The position numbers and the translations under genes were made by a program. From positions 1 to 64,000 of the forward strand of contig JALWTT010000015.1 in the NCBI GenBank assembly GCA_027077795.1: 64,000 nucleotides of DNA, given 5' to 3'. Of this stretch, positions 34,448 through 42,668 are shown in pieces. The number at the start of each line of letters is the position of its first letter. Position 1 is the stretch's first letter. The DNA is from Thermotogaceae bacterium. Its GTDB lineage: Bacteria; Thermotogota; Thermotogae; Thermotogales; Thermotogaceae. The notes beneath the pieces are model-generated. The model ran no database searches. It was not told where the DNA came from and saw nothing but the letters and a program-made list of their open reading frames with translations.

Positions 34448-36372
34448 TTCCTCCATTCTCTCAACCCCTCTATAACTTTGCTTATCTTCTCTGATAAATT
34501 TGGAGTGTATTCTGCCAGTCTTCTGAGGAATTCACTAGCGTGGTTTTCATCAAGCTGTGATAGAAATTTTTCCAGTTTCTCTAAAGGTATACTCCCAGTT
34601 TCTAAAAGATCAGCGAGTCTCTTGTAATCTATATAGCGGAGATTCCTGTCGTTGAGAATAGACTTTCCTCCACCTTGGGGTTTCGCATAAGTGAGTTTTC
34701 CTTTGAATTTACCCCAAGTTTCTACTATTTCCTTCCAAATCGGTGCAACATCTTCTCCTCCTAGGAGATTCTTTCCATCTCTTGCCATTATCATTATAAC
34801 CGAATCATCTCCGCCTATAAACCAAGCGTTTCTTTCGGCGGTACCCGTTTTCCCAAACATTTCTTTTCCCTTTATCTTCGCTTTCCTACCTGTTCCCCTT
34901 CTCACAACCTCTCTGAGAATCCCTTTAAGTATGGATATGGCCTTCCTAGAGTCTAGCTTGTAAGAGGGAATTTCTCCAATGGCTTTTGGTACAAACGTGT
35001 AAATAGGACCACCACTCACCCTCCTGATCTCCTTTATCACAGTGGGTTTAAGAATCATTCCACCATTTGAGAGAGCTATATAGAATTTTGCCAGCTCTTC
35101 TAGAGAAGTTTCCAATGTTCCAAGAGACACTGTGAGATCATTTGGATAGTATCCCTTTATTTTCAAAACCTTTTTGATAAATGGTACCAACTTATCATAC
35201 CCAAATTCGTTGAACAGGAACACCGATGGTACATTTCTAGACCACACCAAGGCATCCATCACTGTAGATGTCCCCTTGAAAATTCTCGTGAAATTTTCGG
35301 GTTTCCATCCTGATATGTTTATTGGGATGTCTGGAAGCAAATCCAATGGCTTTACACCATTCAAAATTGCATAAAGGTAATACATGGGTTTTATAGCAGA
35401 GCCAATTTGACGCCTTCCAAACCTGATACCTTTCCCCTTGTATGCGAGAATCCTCCCAGCTGAGTCAACCGCTAGAAACGCCATCTTGCTCTTCACGTTC
35501 TCTTCTAGAACCTTTTGAAATCCTGGATCAAGTGTTGTTACTATTTCATATCCACTTCTTATTTCTTCCAAAGATAGGCCTGTTATTTCCTTGACCTCAG
35601 TTAGTATCCTCCAGAAGACTTCCTCGTCTATGAACAACTTCGGCTTCTTGAATTTCAGAGCTTCAATACTCTTGATGATTTCTCTGTACTCTCTCTTGCT
35701 TATGACCTTTGCATCTAAGGCGGCTAGAACGACACTTCTACCCTTTTTCTTGGCAAGTTGTGGCTGATTGTATGGGTTGAAGTTCTCCGGAGACTTTATT
35801 ATACCTATGAGTATAGCCATTTCTGCTTCCGTGAGCTGTGACAGAGGTTTACCGAAGTAATAAAGCGAGGCTGCTTCAAACCCATAAAGCCCATTTCCAA
35901 CATAGGCGGAGTTTAAATACATTTCGAGTATTTCCTCTTTTGACCTGACTCTTTCAAGCCAGTAGGCTATGAACATTTCTTTTATTTTTCTCTTCAAGCT
36001 CTTTTCAAAACCTAGGTAGAGAGATCTTGCAAGTTGCTGCGTAATCGTGCTTCCTCCTTGAGCAACTCTACCAGTTATCAGGTTCACGATGAAAGCCCTG
36101 ATGATTCCCTTAACATCAATTCCAGCGTGTTTGAAAAAGTCCCTGTCTTCCGATGCCAGAAGAAGTCGAATGAAACTCCTTGGTACATCTTTTAGATCTA
36201 CCCAAACGCTTCTAGATATGTACATAGGTGTTCCATCCGAATAGAGTATTCTAGCGCTTGGAGGCAATTTACTTTCTGGAGAAGGCAGTTTCGATGTCAG
36301 GTTATGGTAATACCAATTCATGGTAAGGAATGTCGCCAGAGATCCTATTACAACGAGGATTAATCTTCTCAT
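34444..36372 (-). CDS. Class A penicillin-binding protein (bifunctional)
   Basis: ATG 36372 follows GGAGCTG and overlaps the ogt stop. The 642-residue protein has a membrane helix (residues 2-20), a GT51 glycosyltransferase domain (SEDRDFFKHAGID, GGSTITQQLARSLYLG, EMYLNSAYVGNGLYGF), and a transpeptidase with SxxK (IGSAIKPMYYL), SxN (WSRNVPSVFLF) and KTG (FGKTGTAERNAWF). The C-terminal 110 residues are charged and not part of the enzyme. It builds and cross-links peptidoglycan. Confidence 0.93.
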   Translation of the reverse strand: MRRLILVVIGSLATFLTMNWYYHNLTSKLPSPESKLPPSARILYSDGTPMYISRSVWVDLKDVPRSFIRLLLASEDRDFFKHAGIDVKGIIRAFIVNLITGRVAQGGSTITQQLARSLYLGFEKSLKRKIKEMFIAYWLERVRSKEEILEMYLNSAYVGNGLYGFEAASLYYFGKPLSQLTEAEMAILIGIIKSPENFNPYNQPQLAKKKGRSVVLAALDAKVISKREYREIIKSIEALKFKKPKLFIDEEVFWRILTEVKEITGLSLEEIRSGYEIVTTLDPGFQKVLEENVKSKMAFLAVDSAGRILAYKGKGIRFGRRQIGSAIKPMYYLYAILNGVKPLDLLPDIPINISGWKPENFTRIFKGTSTVMDALVWSRNVPSVFLFNEFGYDKLVPFIKKVLKIKGYYPNDLTVSLGTLETSLEELAKFYIALSNGGMILKPTVIKEIRRVSGGPIYTFVPKAIGEIPSYKLDSRKAISILKGILREVVRRGTGRKAKIKGKEMFGKTGTAERNAWFIGGDDSVIMIMARDGKNLLGGEDVAPIWKEIVETWGKFKGKLTYAKPQGGGKSILNDRNLRYIDYKRLADLLETGSIPLEKLEKFLSQLDENHASEFLRRLAEYTPNLSEKISKVIEGLREWRK

Positions 36373-36809
36373 ATGACAGCTCCTTCTAGTTCCAGTAAAA
36401 ATTCTTTCCATTCGAATCCCGCGGAGAATCCTCCAAGTCCTTTCTTCGAGACAATTCTGTGGCATGGAATGTATAGAGGAAGTTTGTTCCTTTTCATTGC
36501 CATACCAACAGCTCTGGGGGAGGTTCCAACCATCTTAGCTATCCAGCCATAAGTTCTGAGTTCACCATAGGGAACTCTTCTGACTTCGTTCCAGACTTTT
36601 CTCTGAAACTCTGTCCCGACTATTTCAACTGGAAAATTCACTGTCCTTATATTCCCCTTGAAATACCCTTCCAAGATCTCTTTGAATGGCTGAACATCCT
36701 TTGTTTCGACATCCTCGAAGGTTTTTCCAAGGCTTATGCTCACAGCTTTTCCGTTCTCTATTAGTGCACTAACTGGCCCAAGTTTCGTTTGAACAACTAC
36801 TTGGATTAT
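36369..36809 (-). CDS. ogt: Methylated-DNA-protein cysteine methyltransferase
   Basis: The active-site block IPCHRIVSKKGLGGFSAGF and helix-turn-helix (FQRKVWNEVRRVPYGELRTY) identify an O6-alkylguanine-DNA alkyltransferase, a suicide repair protein. The first standard start is GTG 36743 (124 residues), but the in-frame sequence upstream (VVVQTKLGPVSALIENGKAV) matches the family's first two strands. An AAGGGGGTGAT site stands just before an ATA codon at 36809, next to an in-frame TGA. I infer the real start is ATA (or the following ATC), giving about 146 residues. The gene heads a unit with the class A PBP and two CNBD proteins. Confidence 0.8.
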   Translation of the reverse strand: MIQVVVQTKLGPVSALIENGKAVSISLGKTFEDVETKDVQPFKEILEGYFKGNIRTVNFPVEIVGTEFQRKVWNEVRRVPYGELRTYGWIAKMVGTSPRAVGMAMKRNKLPLYIPCHRIVSKKGLGGFSAGFEWKEFLLELEGAVI

Positions 36810-36880
36810 TCAGATCACCCCCTTCCGCAATTATATCTCTTTATGGTATCCTTCCTCCATTGTCAAAGGAGGTGGAGTGG

Positions 36881-37795
36881 TTGCTCTACATCATCCCCTC
36901 CCTTTTACTTGGATGGAGCTTAGGCGCAAATAACACATCAAGTGTTGTCGGACCTGCTGTCATGAACAGGCTTATTTCATTCTGGAAGGCTGTTATCATA
37001 ACGGCTGTGTTTGTGACACTGGGATCCATTGTAGGTGGGGCTGCAGGGCTTCGTACGATAAGCTCTCTTTCAAGTTCAAGCGTTGCGGAGAGTTCCATAG
37101 CCATATTGGGAGGAGCGGTTGCCGTCATAATTATGACGGTTTTGGCGTTGCCAGTCTCCATATCGCAAGCTGTGGTTGGAGGGATACTGGGGATAGGTCT
37201 TTTAAAGGGTAGTGTGAATTGGGGGGTTCTTGAAAAGATAGTGATATGCTGGGTAACAACCCCGGTGGGTGCATTGGTAATCGGCTTCGTGATCTACAAG
37301 TTGACCTCACCATTTTTCTCCAAGATAAGGTCCATAGCGCTTCAAGACAGAGTGCTGGTGATAATGACTTGGATAATAGGTGCGTATGGTGCCTATTCTT
37401 TGGGGGCGAATAACGTTGCGAATGTCACGGGTGCATTTGTTGGCAATCTTTTAAGTGTTCAGCAAGCGGCTTTGATAGGGGGTTTAGCGATAGCGTCTGG
37501 GACTTTGACATACAGCAAAAAGGTCATGACGACCGTGGGAAAAAAGATAATAGAGCTTGATTCTTTCTCCTCTTTGATATCCATGCTTGCAGAGGCTCTC
37601 ACTGTATGGATATATTCTCTGGTAGGTGTGCCCGTATCGGCTTCTCAAGCGATAGTGGGAGGAGTTCTGGGAGCTGGGCTTGCAAAGGGAACCAACCTTG
37701 CCGATAGGAAAATGTTGTATAGAATACTCTTTGGCTGGGTCGGAACGCCGGTGATAGCTGGTCTTATATCTTCTCTTTTGTACCTGCTGGTGTGA
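36881..37795 (+). CDS. PiT-family phosphate transporter
   Basis: TTG 36881 is chosen from the GGAGGTG six bases upstream. The 304-residue protein has two inverted halves, each with the PiT signature: LGANNTSSVVGPAV near residue 14 and LGANNVANVTGAFVGN near 177, plus repeated VPVSxSQAxVGG loops. It imports phosphate with a cation across the inner membrane. The DUF47 gene follows at once, the usual partnership. Confidence 0.93.
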   Translation: MLYIIPSLLLGWSLGANNTSSVVGPAVMNRLISFWKAVIITAVFVTLGSIVGGAAGLRTISSLSSSSVAESSIAILGGAVAVIIMTVLALPVSISQAVVGGILGIGLLKGSVNWGVLEKIVICWVTTPVGALVIGFVIYKLTSPFFSKIRSIALQDRVLVIMTWIIGAYGAYSLGANNVANVTGAFVGNLLSVQQAALIGGLAIASGTLTYSKKVMTTVGKKIIELDSFSSLISMLAEALTVWIYSLVGVPVSASQAIVGGVLGAGLAKGTNLADRKMLYRILFGWVGTPVIAGLISSLLYLLV

Positions 37796-37812
37796 AGAAA
37801 GGAGGTGCCAGG

Positions 37813-38454
37813 ATGTTCTTTTTTGGAAAAAAGGAATCGGAGATAATAAAGACCTTCATGAAGCACTTAGATGCTGTGGAAGAAACTCTGTTGGCTTTCA
37901 GAGATTTTATGAGCATGTATCTCGATGGTGAAGGAGACTTCGAAGCTCTAGCTGAGAAAGCCGTTGAAGCGGAGAGCAAAGCGGATAGACTTAGAAGGAG
38001 CACAGAAACTATGATGTACTCAGGAGCATTTCTCCCGAATTTCAGGGGGGACCTTCTAGGCCTCATAGAATCTGTCGATGTCATTGCAGATAGAGCAGAA
38101 ACAGTGGTCAGACTTGTGAACTTGCAAAAAACGGAGTTCCCAGATGATATAAAAGAAGACGTAAAAGAACAAGTGAAAATCTCAATAAAAACTTATAGAG
38201 CCCTGAAGAAGGCTATAAAGACTATGTTTGAAGATATGGATGAATCCGCCAAGTGTATTGTTGAAACGGAGAAACTGGAGCACGAAGAAGATGAACTTGA
38301 ATGGAGGCTCATAAGAAGGCTATTCTCTTTAGATGTAGACAGAGCTGTGAAGCTGGAGGTAAGAGAGCTAATAGGCTTGATAGGAGATATAGCTGATCTT
38401 TCAGAGGATGCTTCCGACAGGGTGGAGATAATTCTCTTAAAGAGGAGGGTGTAG
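37813..38454 (+). CDS. DUF47 (PhoU-like) phosphate transport accessory protein
   Basis: ATG 37813 is spaced five bases from GGAGGTG; an earlier ATG-less start at 37792 would span that site. The 213-residue all-helical protein (FFFGKKESEIIKTFMKHLD, LEHEEDELEWRLIRRLFSL) belongs to the DUF47/PhoU-like group that accompanies PiT transporters and modulates them, perhaps by metal-dependent binding. It is followed by mazG two bases downstream. Confidence 0.88.
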   Translation: MFFFGKKESEIIKTFMKHLDAVEETLLAFRDFMSMYLDGEGDFEALAEKAVEAESKADRLRRSTETMMYSGAFLPNFRGDLLGLIESVDVIADRAETVVRLVNLQKTEFPDDIKEDVKEQVKISIKTYRALKKAIKTMFEDMDESAKCIVETEKLEHEEDELEWRLIRRLFSLDVDRAVKLEVRELIGLIGDIADLSEDASDRVEIILLKRRV

Positions 38455-38455
38455 A

Positions 38456-39202
38456 TTGGGAGATATAGGAAAAAGCTTTGAAAAACTCGTCGAGATCATG
38501 AAGATTCTTCGAGAACCTGGTGGATGTGATTGGGATAGAGCCCAAACTCATCAGACTTTGAAACCATACCTGATAGAAGAAGCATACGAACTTTTAGATG
38601 CTATAGATAAAGGAGATGATGAGATGAAGGAGGAGCTGGGGGATGTACTTCTCCAAGTGGTTTTTCACTCTCAGATAGCTTCTGAGAGAGGAGCTTTTTC
38701 CATAAAAGATGTAATTGACAATCTCATTGAGAAGCTCGTAAGGAGGCATCCTCATGTCTTTAAAAACGATGGAAGATACTCCTATGAAAGATGGGAGGAG
38801 ATAAAAGCTAAAGAAAAGCAGGAGAAAAAGAGTTCCATTGGGAGGGTTAACAGGGCACTCCCGGCACTTTCCATGGCGAGAAGGATTCAGGAAAATGCCT
38901 CTGCCGTTGGATTCGATTGGGAGGAGATGGAAGACGTTAAGGACAAGGTCATGGAGGAAATCAAAGAATTTCTGGAAAATCCATCGGATGAGGAATTTGG
39001 TGACATCTTATTCTCCCTTGTGAATCTCTCTCGGTTTATGGGAATAGATCCTGAGAGGGCTCTTAGAAAGTCCACTGAGAAATTCGTTAAGCGTTTTCAG
39101 AAGATGGAAAGTCTCATTGAGAAAGATGGAAAAAAACTCTCAGATCTTTCCATCGACGAAATGGAAAGATACTGGGAAACGATAAAGGAGGATGAACGAT
39201 GA
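38456..39202 (+). CDS. mazG: Nucleoside triphosphate pyrophosphohydrolase MazG
   Basis: The TTG start at 38456 sits after GAGGGTGT. The 248-residue protein has two MazG domains; the first has the metal-binding IEEAYELLDAID and KEELGDVLLQVVFHS (EExxE...ExxD). The second half (from about residue 125) repeats it with FGDILFSLVNLSRF. It hydrolyses nucleoside triphosphates, clearing aberrant dNTPs or lowering (p)ppGpp-linked stress. Confidence 0.93.
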   Translation: MGDIGKSFEKLVEIMKILREPGGCDWDRAQTHQTLKPYLIEEAYELLDAIDKGDDEMKEELGDVLLQVVFHSQIASERGAFSIKDVIDNLIEKLVRRHPHVFKNDGRYSYERWEEIKAKEKQEKKSSIGRVNRALPALSMARRIQENASAVGFDWEEMEDVKDKVMEEIKEFLENPSDEEFGDILFSLVNLSRFMGIDPERALRKSTEKFVKRFQKMESLIEKDGKKLSDLSIDEMERYWETIKEDER

Positions 39203-40194
39203 GAAAAATGGCTTTCATGGTGATTTTATTAGGAGCAGCTCTTGCAATAGCAGAAGCTTCCTCAACTGTGGTCGCCGTTGTGAACGGTTATGAGATAACA
39301 TCTGACTTTCTGAACACGATGGCTGATATGGATAGGATTCTCATGGGCATACAAAGTCTTGACGAGAAATTTTTCACCGTTCTCACATCAACTCAAGAGG
39401 GACTAGCTTTTCTACAAAAATACCGATCAACCGTTCTAAGTGACTTGATAGATCAGCTTTTGATACAACAATTAGCTGAGAAAGAAGGAGTTTCTCCATC
39501 GGCCAGTGAGGTGGAGAAGAACGTGGAGGAGGAGATCAAGAATGCTTTGAAGAAGTTGGGGACGAGTGAGGAGAACTTTGGGAAGTATCTTTCAAGTGTT
39601 GGGATGAGTATGAGTGGATTGAGGGAAAGGCTGAAATGGGTTTATAGAACCAGCAAAAGTCTTGAGAACCTGAAGGAAAAGATCACAGCTGATGCCACTG
39701 TTTCTGAAGAGGAGATAAAAAGCTATTATGAAAAGATCAAGCAGTCTAACAAAGTGCATCTCTATGCAATTTTCTTGGGATCTGAAGAGGATGCAAAAAA
39801 GGCGATGAACCGTTTAGAAAATGGTGAGGATTTCACAGAAGTGGCCAGCGAGATGTCACTGGAAAAAACTTCCGCTTCCAAAGGAGGAGATCTCGGGTTT
39901 CTGGATATGAAAGTGGTGGAGAGCGTCTTTGGAAAGGAATACGCGAGCAGAATAGGAAAAGCTCCTGAGGGAGCCATATTAGGGCCATATAATATGGGAA
40001 GAAGTTGGGTCATATTCATGGTTAAGGAGAAAAGAACGGACATCTTGAAATACGAAGATGTCAGGAAAAAGATAGAGGAAAAGCTCCTTGAACAGAAAAA
40101 AGAGGAAATTTGGAACAGTTGGTGGAAAAAGCATTTCAATGAATTTAAGAAAAGTAGTGAAATAAAGCTATTTCTAGGAGGGAGTGAAAAATGA
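39199..40194 (+). CDS. Periplasmic peptidyl-prolyl isomerase/foldase (SurA/PpiC type)
   Basis: The 331-residue protein opens with a signal peptide (RKMAFMVILLGAALAIAEA), then a SurA-like helical N-terminal domain (VVAVVNGYEITSDFL, IDQLLIQQLAEKEGV), and a parvulin domain from about 190 (VHLYAIFLGSEEDAKKAMN, FTEVASEMSLEKTSASKGGD). No lipobox is seen. It helps exported proteins such as the surface propellers fold. It overlaps mazG (ATGA) and the MFS gene (ATGA). Confidence 0.85.
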   Translation: MRKMAFMVILLGAALAIAEASSTVVAVVNGYEITSDFLNTMADMDRILMGIQSLDEKFFTVLTSTQEGLAFLQKYRSTVLSDLIDQLLIQQLAEKEGVSPSASEVEKNVEEEIKNALKKLGTSEENFGKYLSSVGMSMSGLRERLKWVYRTSKSLENLKEKITADATVSEEEIKSYYEKIKQSNKVHLYAIFLGSEEDAKKAMNRLENGEDFTEVASEMSLEKTSASKGGDLGFLDMKVVESVFGKEYASRIGKAPEGAILGPYNMGRSWVIFMVKEKRTDILKYEDVRKKIEEKLLEQKKEEIWNSWWKKHFNEFKKSSEIKLFLGGSEK

Positions 40195-41456
40195 AGCTGA
40201 CAATAGATGGTGTAATAGATAAATATGTAACAAGAGGCAAGCAGAGGAAATATTTACTTCTCAGCTTTATGGCATGGATAATAGTCGCCTATGGGGTTTT
40301 GCTGGGGGCTTTCACCCTTGGGGAAGTTAGTAAGCAGCTTGGACATGAAGCAATGCTGTTTCAAGCTTTTTTGAAGAGTTCTGTATTCATAGGGATGTTA
40401 ATAGGTGCTTTCCTCTCTGGTGTGATAGCAGATTACCTAGGAAGAAAGCTCTCGATGAACCTCTATTTGATATTCTCCACACTTTTCACATTTCTAGGTG
40501 GGTTCACCGGTTCAATTGGATGGTTTGTGATTTTTAGGCTTCTCGCGGGTTTTGGATATGGAGGGTTAATGCCATCTGTTAACGCGTACCTCAGTGAAAC
40601 TGTCAGTATAAAGCTGAGAGGAAGGTATTTGGTTCTTCTAGAATCCATGTGGGCTGTGGGAAGTATAGTGGTTGGCTTAGTCGACATCACTATTGGGAAA
40701 AGTAACTGGCGTTGGGACTATTGGTTCATGGGATTGGGAATGCTTTTGCTGATCGAGTACTTGAGGGTTCCTGAGAGTCCCAGATTCGTGTTTCTCAAGG
40801 GTGGGAAGAAGGCCTTAGAGAAAGTTTTGGGGGTTAAAATAGAAGAGGATGTTGAAGATATAAAGCACGTCAGGGTGCCCGTTGCTGAGATATTGAAGCA
40901 CCCGTATCTCAAGAGAACCCTCATGGTCTGGACAGTTTGGTTCGTCCTCAGTGTGGTTTATTATGGAATCTTCCTGTGGCTTCCGAAAATCTTCGCGTCC
41001 AGGGGAATAGTTGAACATGCTCTGTGGTTGACCTTTTTGATGATGGTTTTCCAGCTTGCTGGATATCTTCTAGCGGCATATCTCGTGGAGAAAATCGGTA
41101 GAGTTCCTTCACTCTCAATGTTTCTCTTTGGAACAGGAGCGGCGGCGTTGGGATTCGCTTTGATAAACTCGACGGGTATGTATATAACTATGGCTTTTCT
41201 AACAAGTGTTTTCTGTCTGGGAGCATGGGGAGTTGTCTACGCCTATACGCCAGAGCTTTACCCAACTTCATTTAGAACAACCGGAAATGGAACAGCGGGG
41301 ACGATAACGAGGATAGGAGGGATACTAGCACCATATATCACCATATCATTCAAAAATGTCATTAGCTCTCTGATACTTTTCTCGATTCTAGCTTTTATAG
41401 CTGGAACCGTTGTCACGGTTCTTGGAATGGAGACCAGGGGGAGGGAAATCAGCTGA
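40191..41456 (+). CDS. MFS transporter, sugar/acid porter type
   Basis: The 421-residue protein has twelve predicted helices. The A-motif DYLGRKLSM between TM2 and TM3, LAGFGYGGLMPSVNAYL, and PESPRF after TM6 mark the sugar-porter/SV2-like MFS group. The likely substrate is an organic acid or sugar and cannot be read further. It overlaps the foldase gene by four bases and is followed after two bases by a kinase gene. Confidence 0.85.
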   Translation: MKLTIDGVIDKYVTRGKQRKYLLLSFMAWIIVAYGVLLGAFTLGEVSKQLGHEAMLFQAFLKSSVFIGMLIGAFLSGVIADYLGRKLSMNLYLIFSTLFTFLGGFTGSIGWFVIFRLLAGFGYGGLMPSVNAYLSETVSIKLRGRYLVLLESMWAVGSIVVGLVDITIGKSNWRWDYWFMGLGMLLLIEYLRVPESPRFVFLKGGKKALEKVLGVKIEEDVEDIKHVRVPVAEILKHPYLKRTLMVWTVWFVLSVVYYGIFLWLPKIFASRGIVEHALWLTFLMMVFQLAGYLLAAYLVEKIGRVPSLSMFLFGTGAAALGFALINSTGMYITMAFLTSVFCLGAWGVVYAYTPELYPTSFRTTGNGTAGTITRIGGILAPYITISFKNVISSLILFSILAFIAGTVVTVLGMETRGREIS

Positions 41457-41458
41457 GG

Positions 41459-42109
41459 GTGCATCTCGTGGTTGAAGGGACTGTCGGTTCGGGAAAGACA
41501 ACACTTATCGAAGGCATAGTAAAAAAGTTTGGATACACCCCGTTTTATGAATTATCCGATCCCATGATAGAAAATATGTTGGTTCACTTCTATCACAACA
41601 GAAAGCGCTGGGCTTTTACCATGCAAATACTCTTTCTAACGAGTAGGTTTGAGCAAATTAGAGAAGCTTCTAGTATTGGAAAAGCAATCCTTGACAGATC
41701 GATATTTGGAGATATTGTGTTTGCGAAGATGCTTCATAGATATGGTGATATGGGAGATCACGAGCTTGAAGTTTACGAGAGGCTGTACAAAGCCCTTGTA
41801 TCTTCTGTTAATCCACCATATCTCATGGTGTACATAAAAGTTTCAACAGAGCTAGCCATTGAAAGAATCAGAGAGAGAGGAAGGGACTACGAATTAGCTG
41901 TTGAAAAAGCATACTGGGAGAATTTGAACAGGGAATATGAGGAGTATTTTTCAAGATATAACGCCTCTCCTCTTTTAGTGATAAACGCCAATAGATATGA
42001 TTGGGTGAACAACGACAGGGATAGAGAATATGTGGTGAAAAAAGTTAGGAACTTTATCAGTAGATCTATCAGTGGTGAATTGCCCAGGACTTTCCAAACC
42101 GAGATATGA
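41459..42109 (+). CDS. Deoxynucleoside kinase
   Basis: The 216-residue protein carries the P-loop EGTVGSGKTTLIEG (residues 6-19), the ERS-like DRSIFGDIVFAKM and the lid arginines ERIRERGRDYE, which fit the dNK/dGK-dAK family. It phosphorylates deoxynucleosides for salvage. GTG 41459 gives the family-typical start HLVVEG, though GTG 41468 is better spaced from the GAGGGTG site. The linked RuvC and PolC downstream suit DNA metabolism. Confidence 0.85.
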   Translation: MHLVVEGTVGSGKTTLIEGIVKKFGYTPFYELSDPMIENMLVHFYHNRKRWAFTMQILFLTSRFEQIREASSIGKAILDRSIFGDIVFAKMLHRYGDMGDHELEVYERLYKALVSSVNPPYLMVYIKVSTELAIERIRERGRDYELAVEKAYWENLNREYEEYFSRYNASPLLVINANRYDWVNNDRDREYVVKKVRNFISRSISGELPRTFQTEI

Positions 42110-42173
42110 TTTTTCCCATTCCTTAAAAAATCGTTAACAGAAAGAGGGTTTATAATGCCTGGAGGGGTGGCTT

Positions 42174-42668
42174 GTGAGGATACTTGGTGTGGATCCAGGA
42201 TATGGAATTCTGGGATACGGAGCGATAGATGTCCAAGGGAACAGCATAGTTTATGTCTCACATGGTCACATATCCACCCCAAAGGAATGCAATCTTCCAA
42301 GAAGGCTTTTAATCCTTTATGAGGAGTTTGGGAAGGTTCTTGAGTCTTTCTCACCGAATCTTGTTGCGGTTGAAAAGTTGTTCTTCGCTAAGAATGTTAC
42401 AACTGCATTGGAAGTTGGATACGCCAGGGGAATAGTGCTCATGGAAATCGCAAAACATGGCATGAGAATCTTTGAGTGTTCTCCTCAGCAGGTGAAGATT
42501 TCTGTTAGCGGCTACGGTCGCGCGAGAAAAAGACAAGTTCAGGATATGATCAAGAGGCTTTTGGGTCTTCCCGAAGTTCCTAGACCTGATGATGCTGCGG
42601 ATGCCTTGGCAATAGCATGGTGTGCGGCGTTATATGGGAGGAAGAAAAATGGCAGTTGGGAACGATAG
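42174..42668 (+). CDS. ruvC: Holliday junction resolvase RuvC
   Basis: The 164-residue nuclease has the four acidic residues in ILGVDPGYG (Asp7), AVEKLFFAKN (Glu), and PDDAADALAIAW (two Asp). It starts at GTG 42174 after GGGGTGG. It cuts recombination four-way junctions with RuvAB. The stop overlaps the start of polC by 20 bases. A TATAAT box lies about 25 bases upstream of the start, but a -35 match is weak. Confidence 0.95.
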   Translation: MRILGVDPGYGILGYGAIDVQGNSIVYVSHGHISTPKECNLPRRLLILYEEFGKVLESFSPNLVAVEKLFFAKNVTTALEVGYARGIVLMEIAKHGMRIFECSPQQVKISVSGYGRARKRQVQDMIKRLLGLPEVPRPDDAADALAIAWCAALYGRKKNGSWER

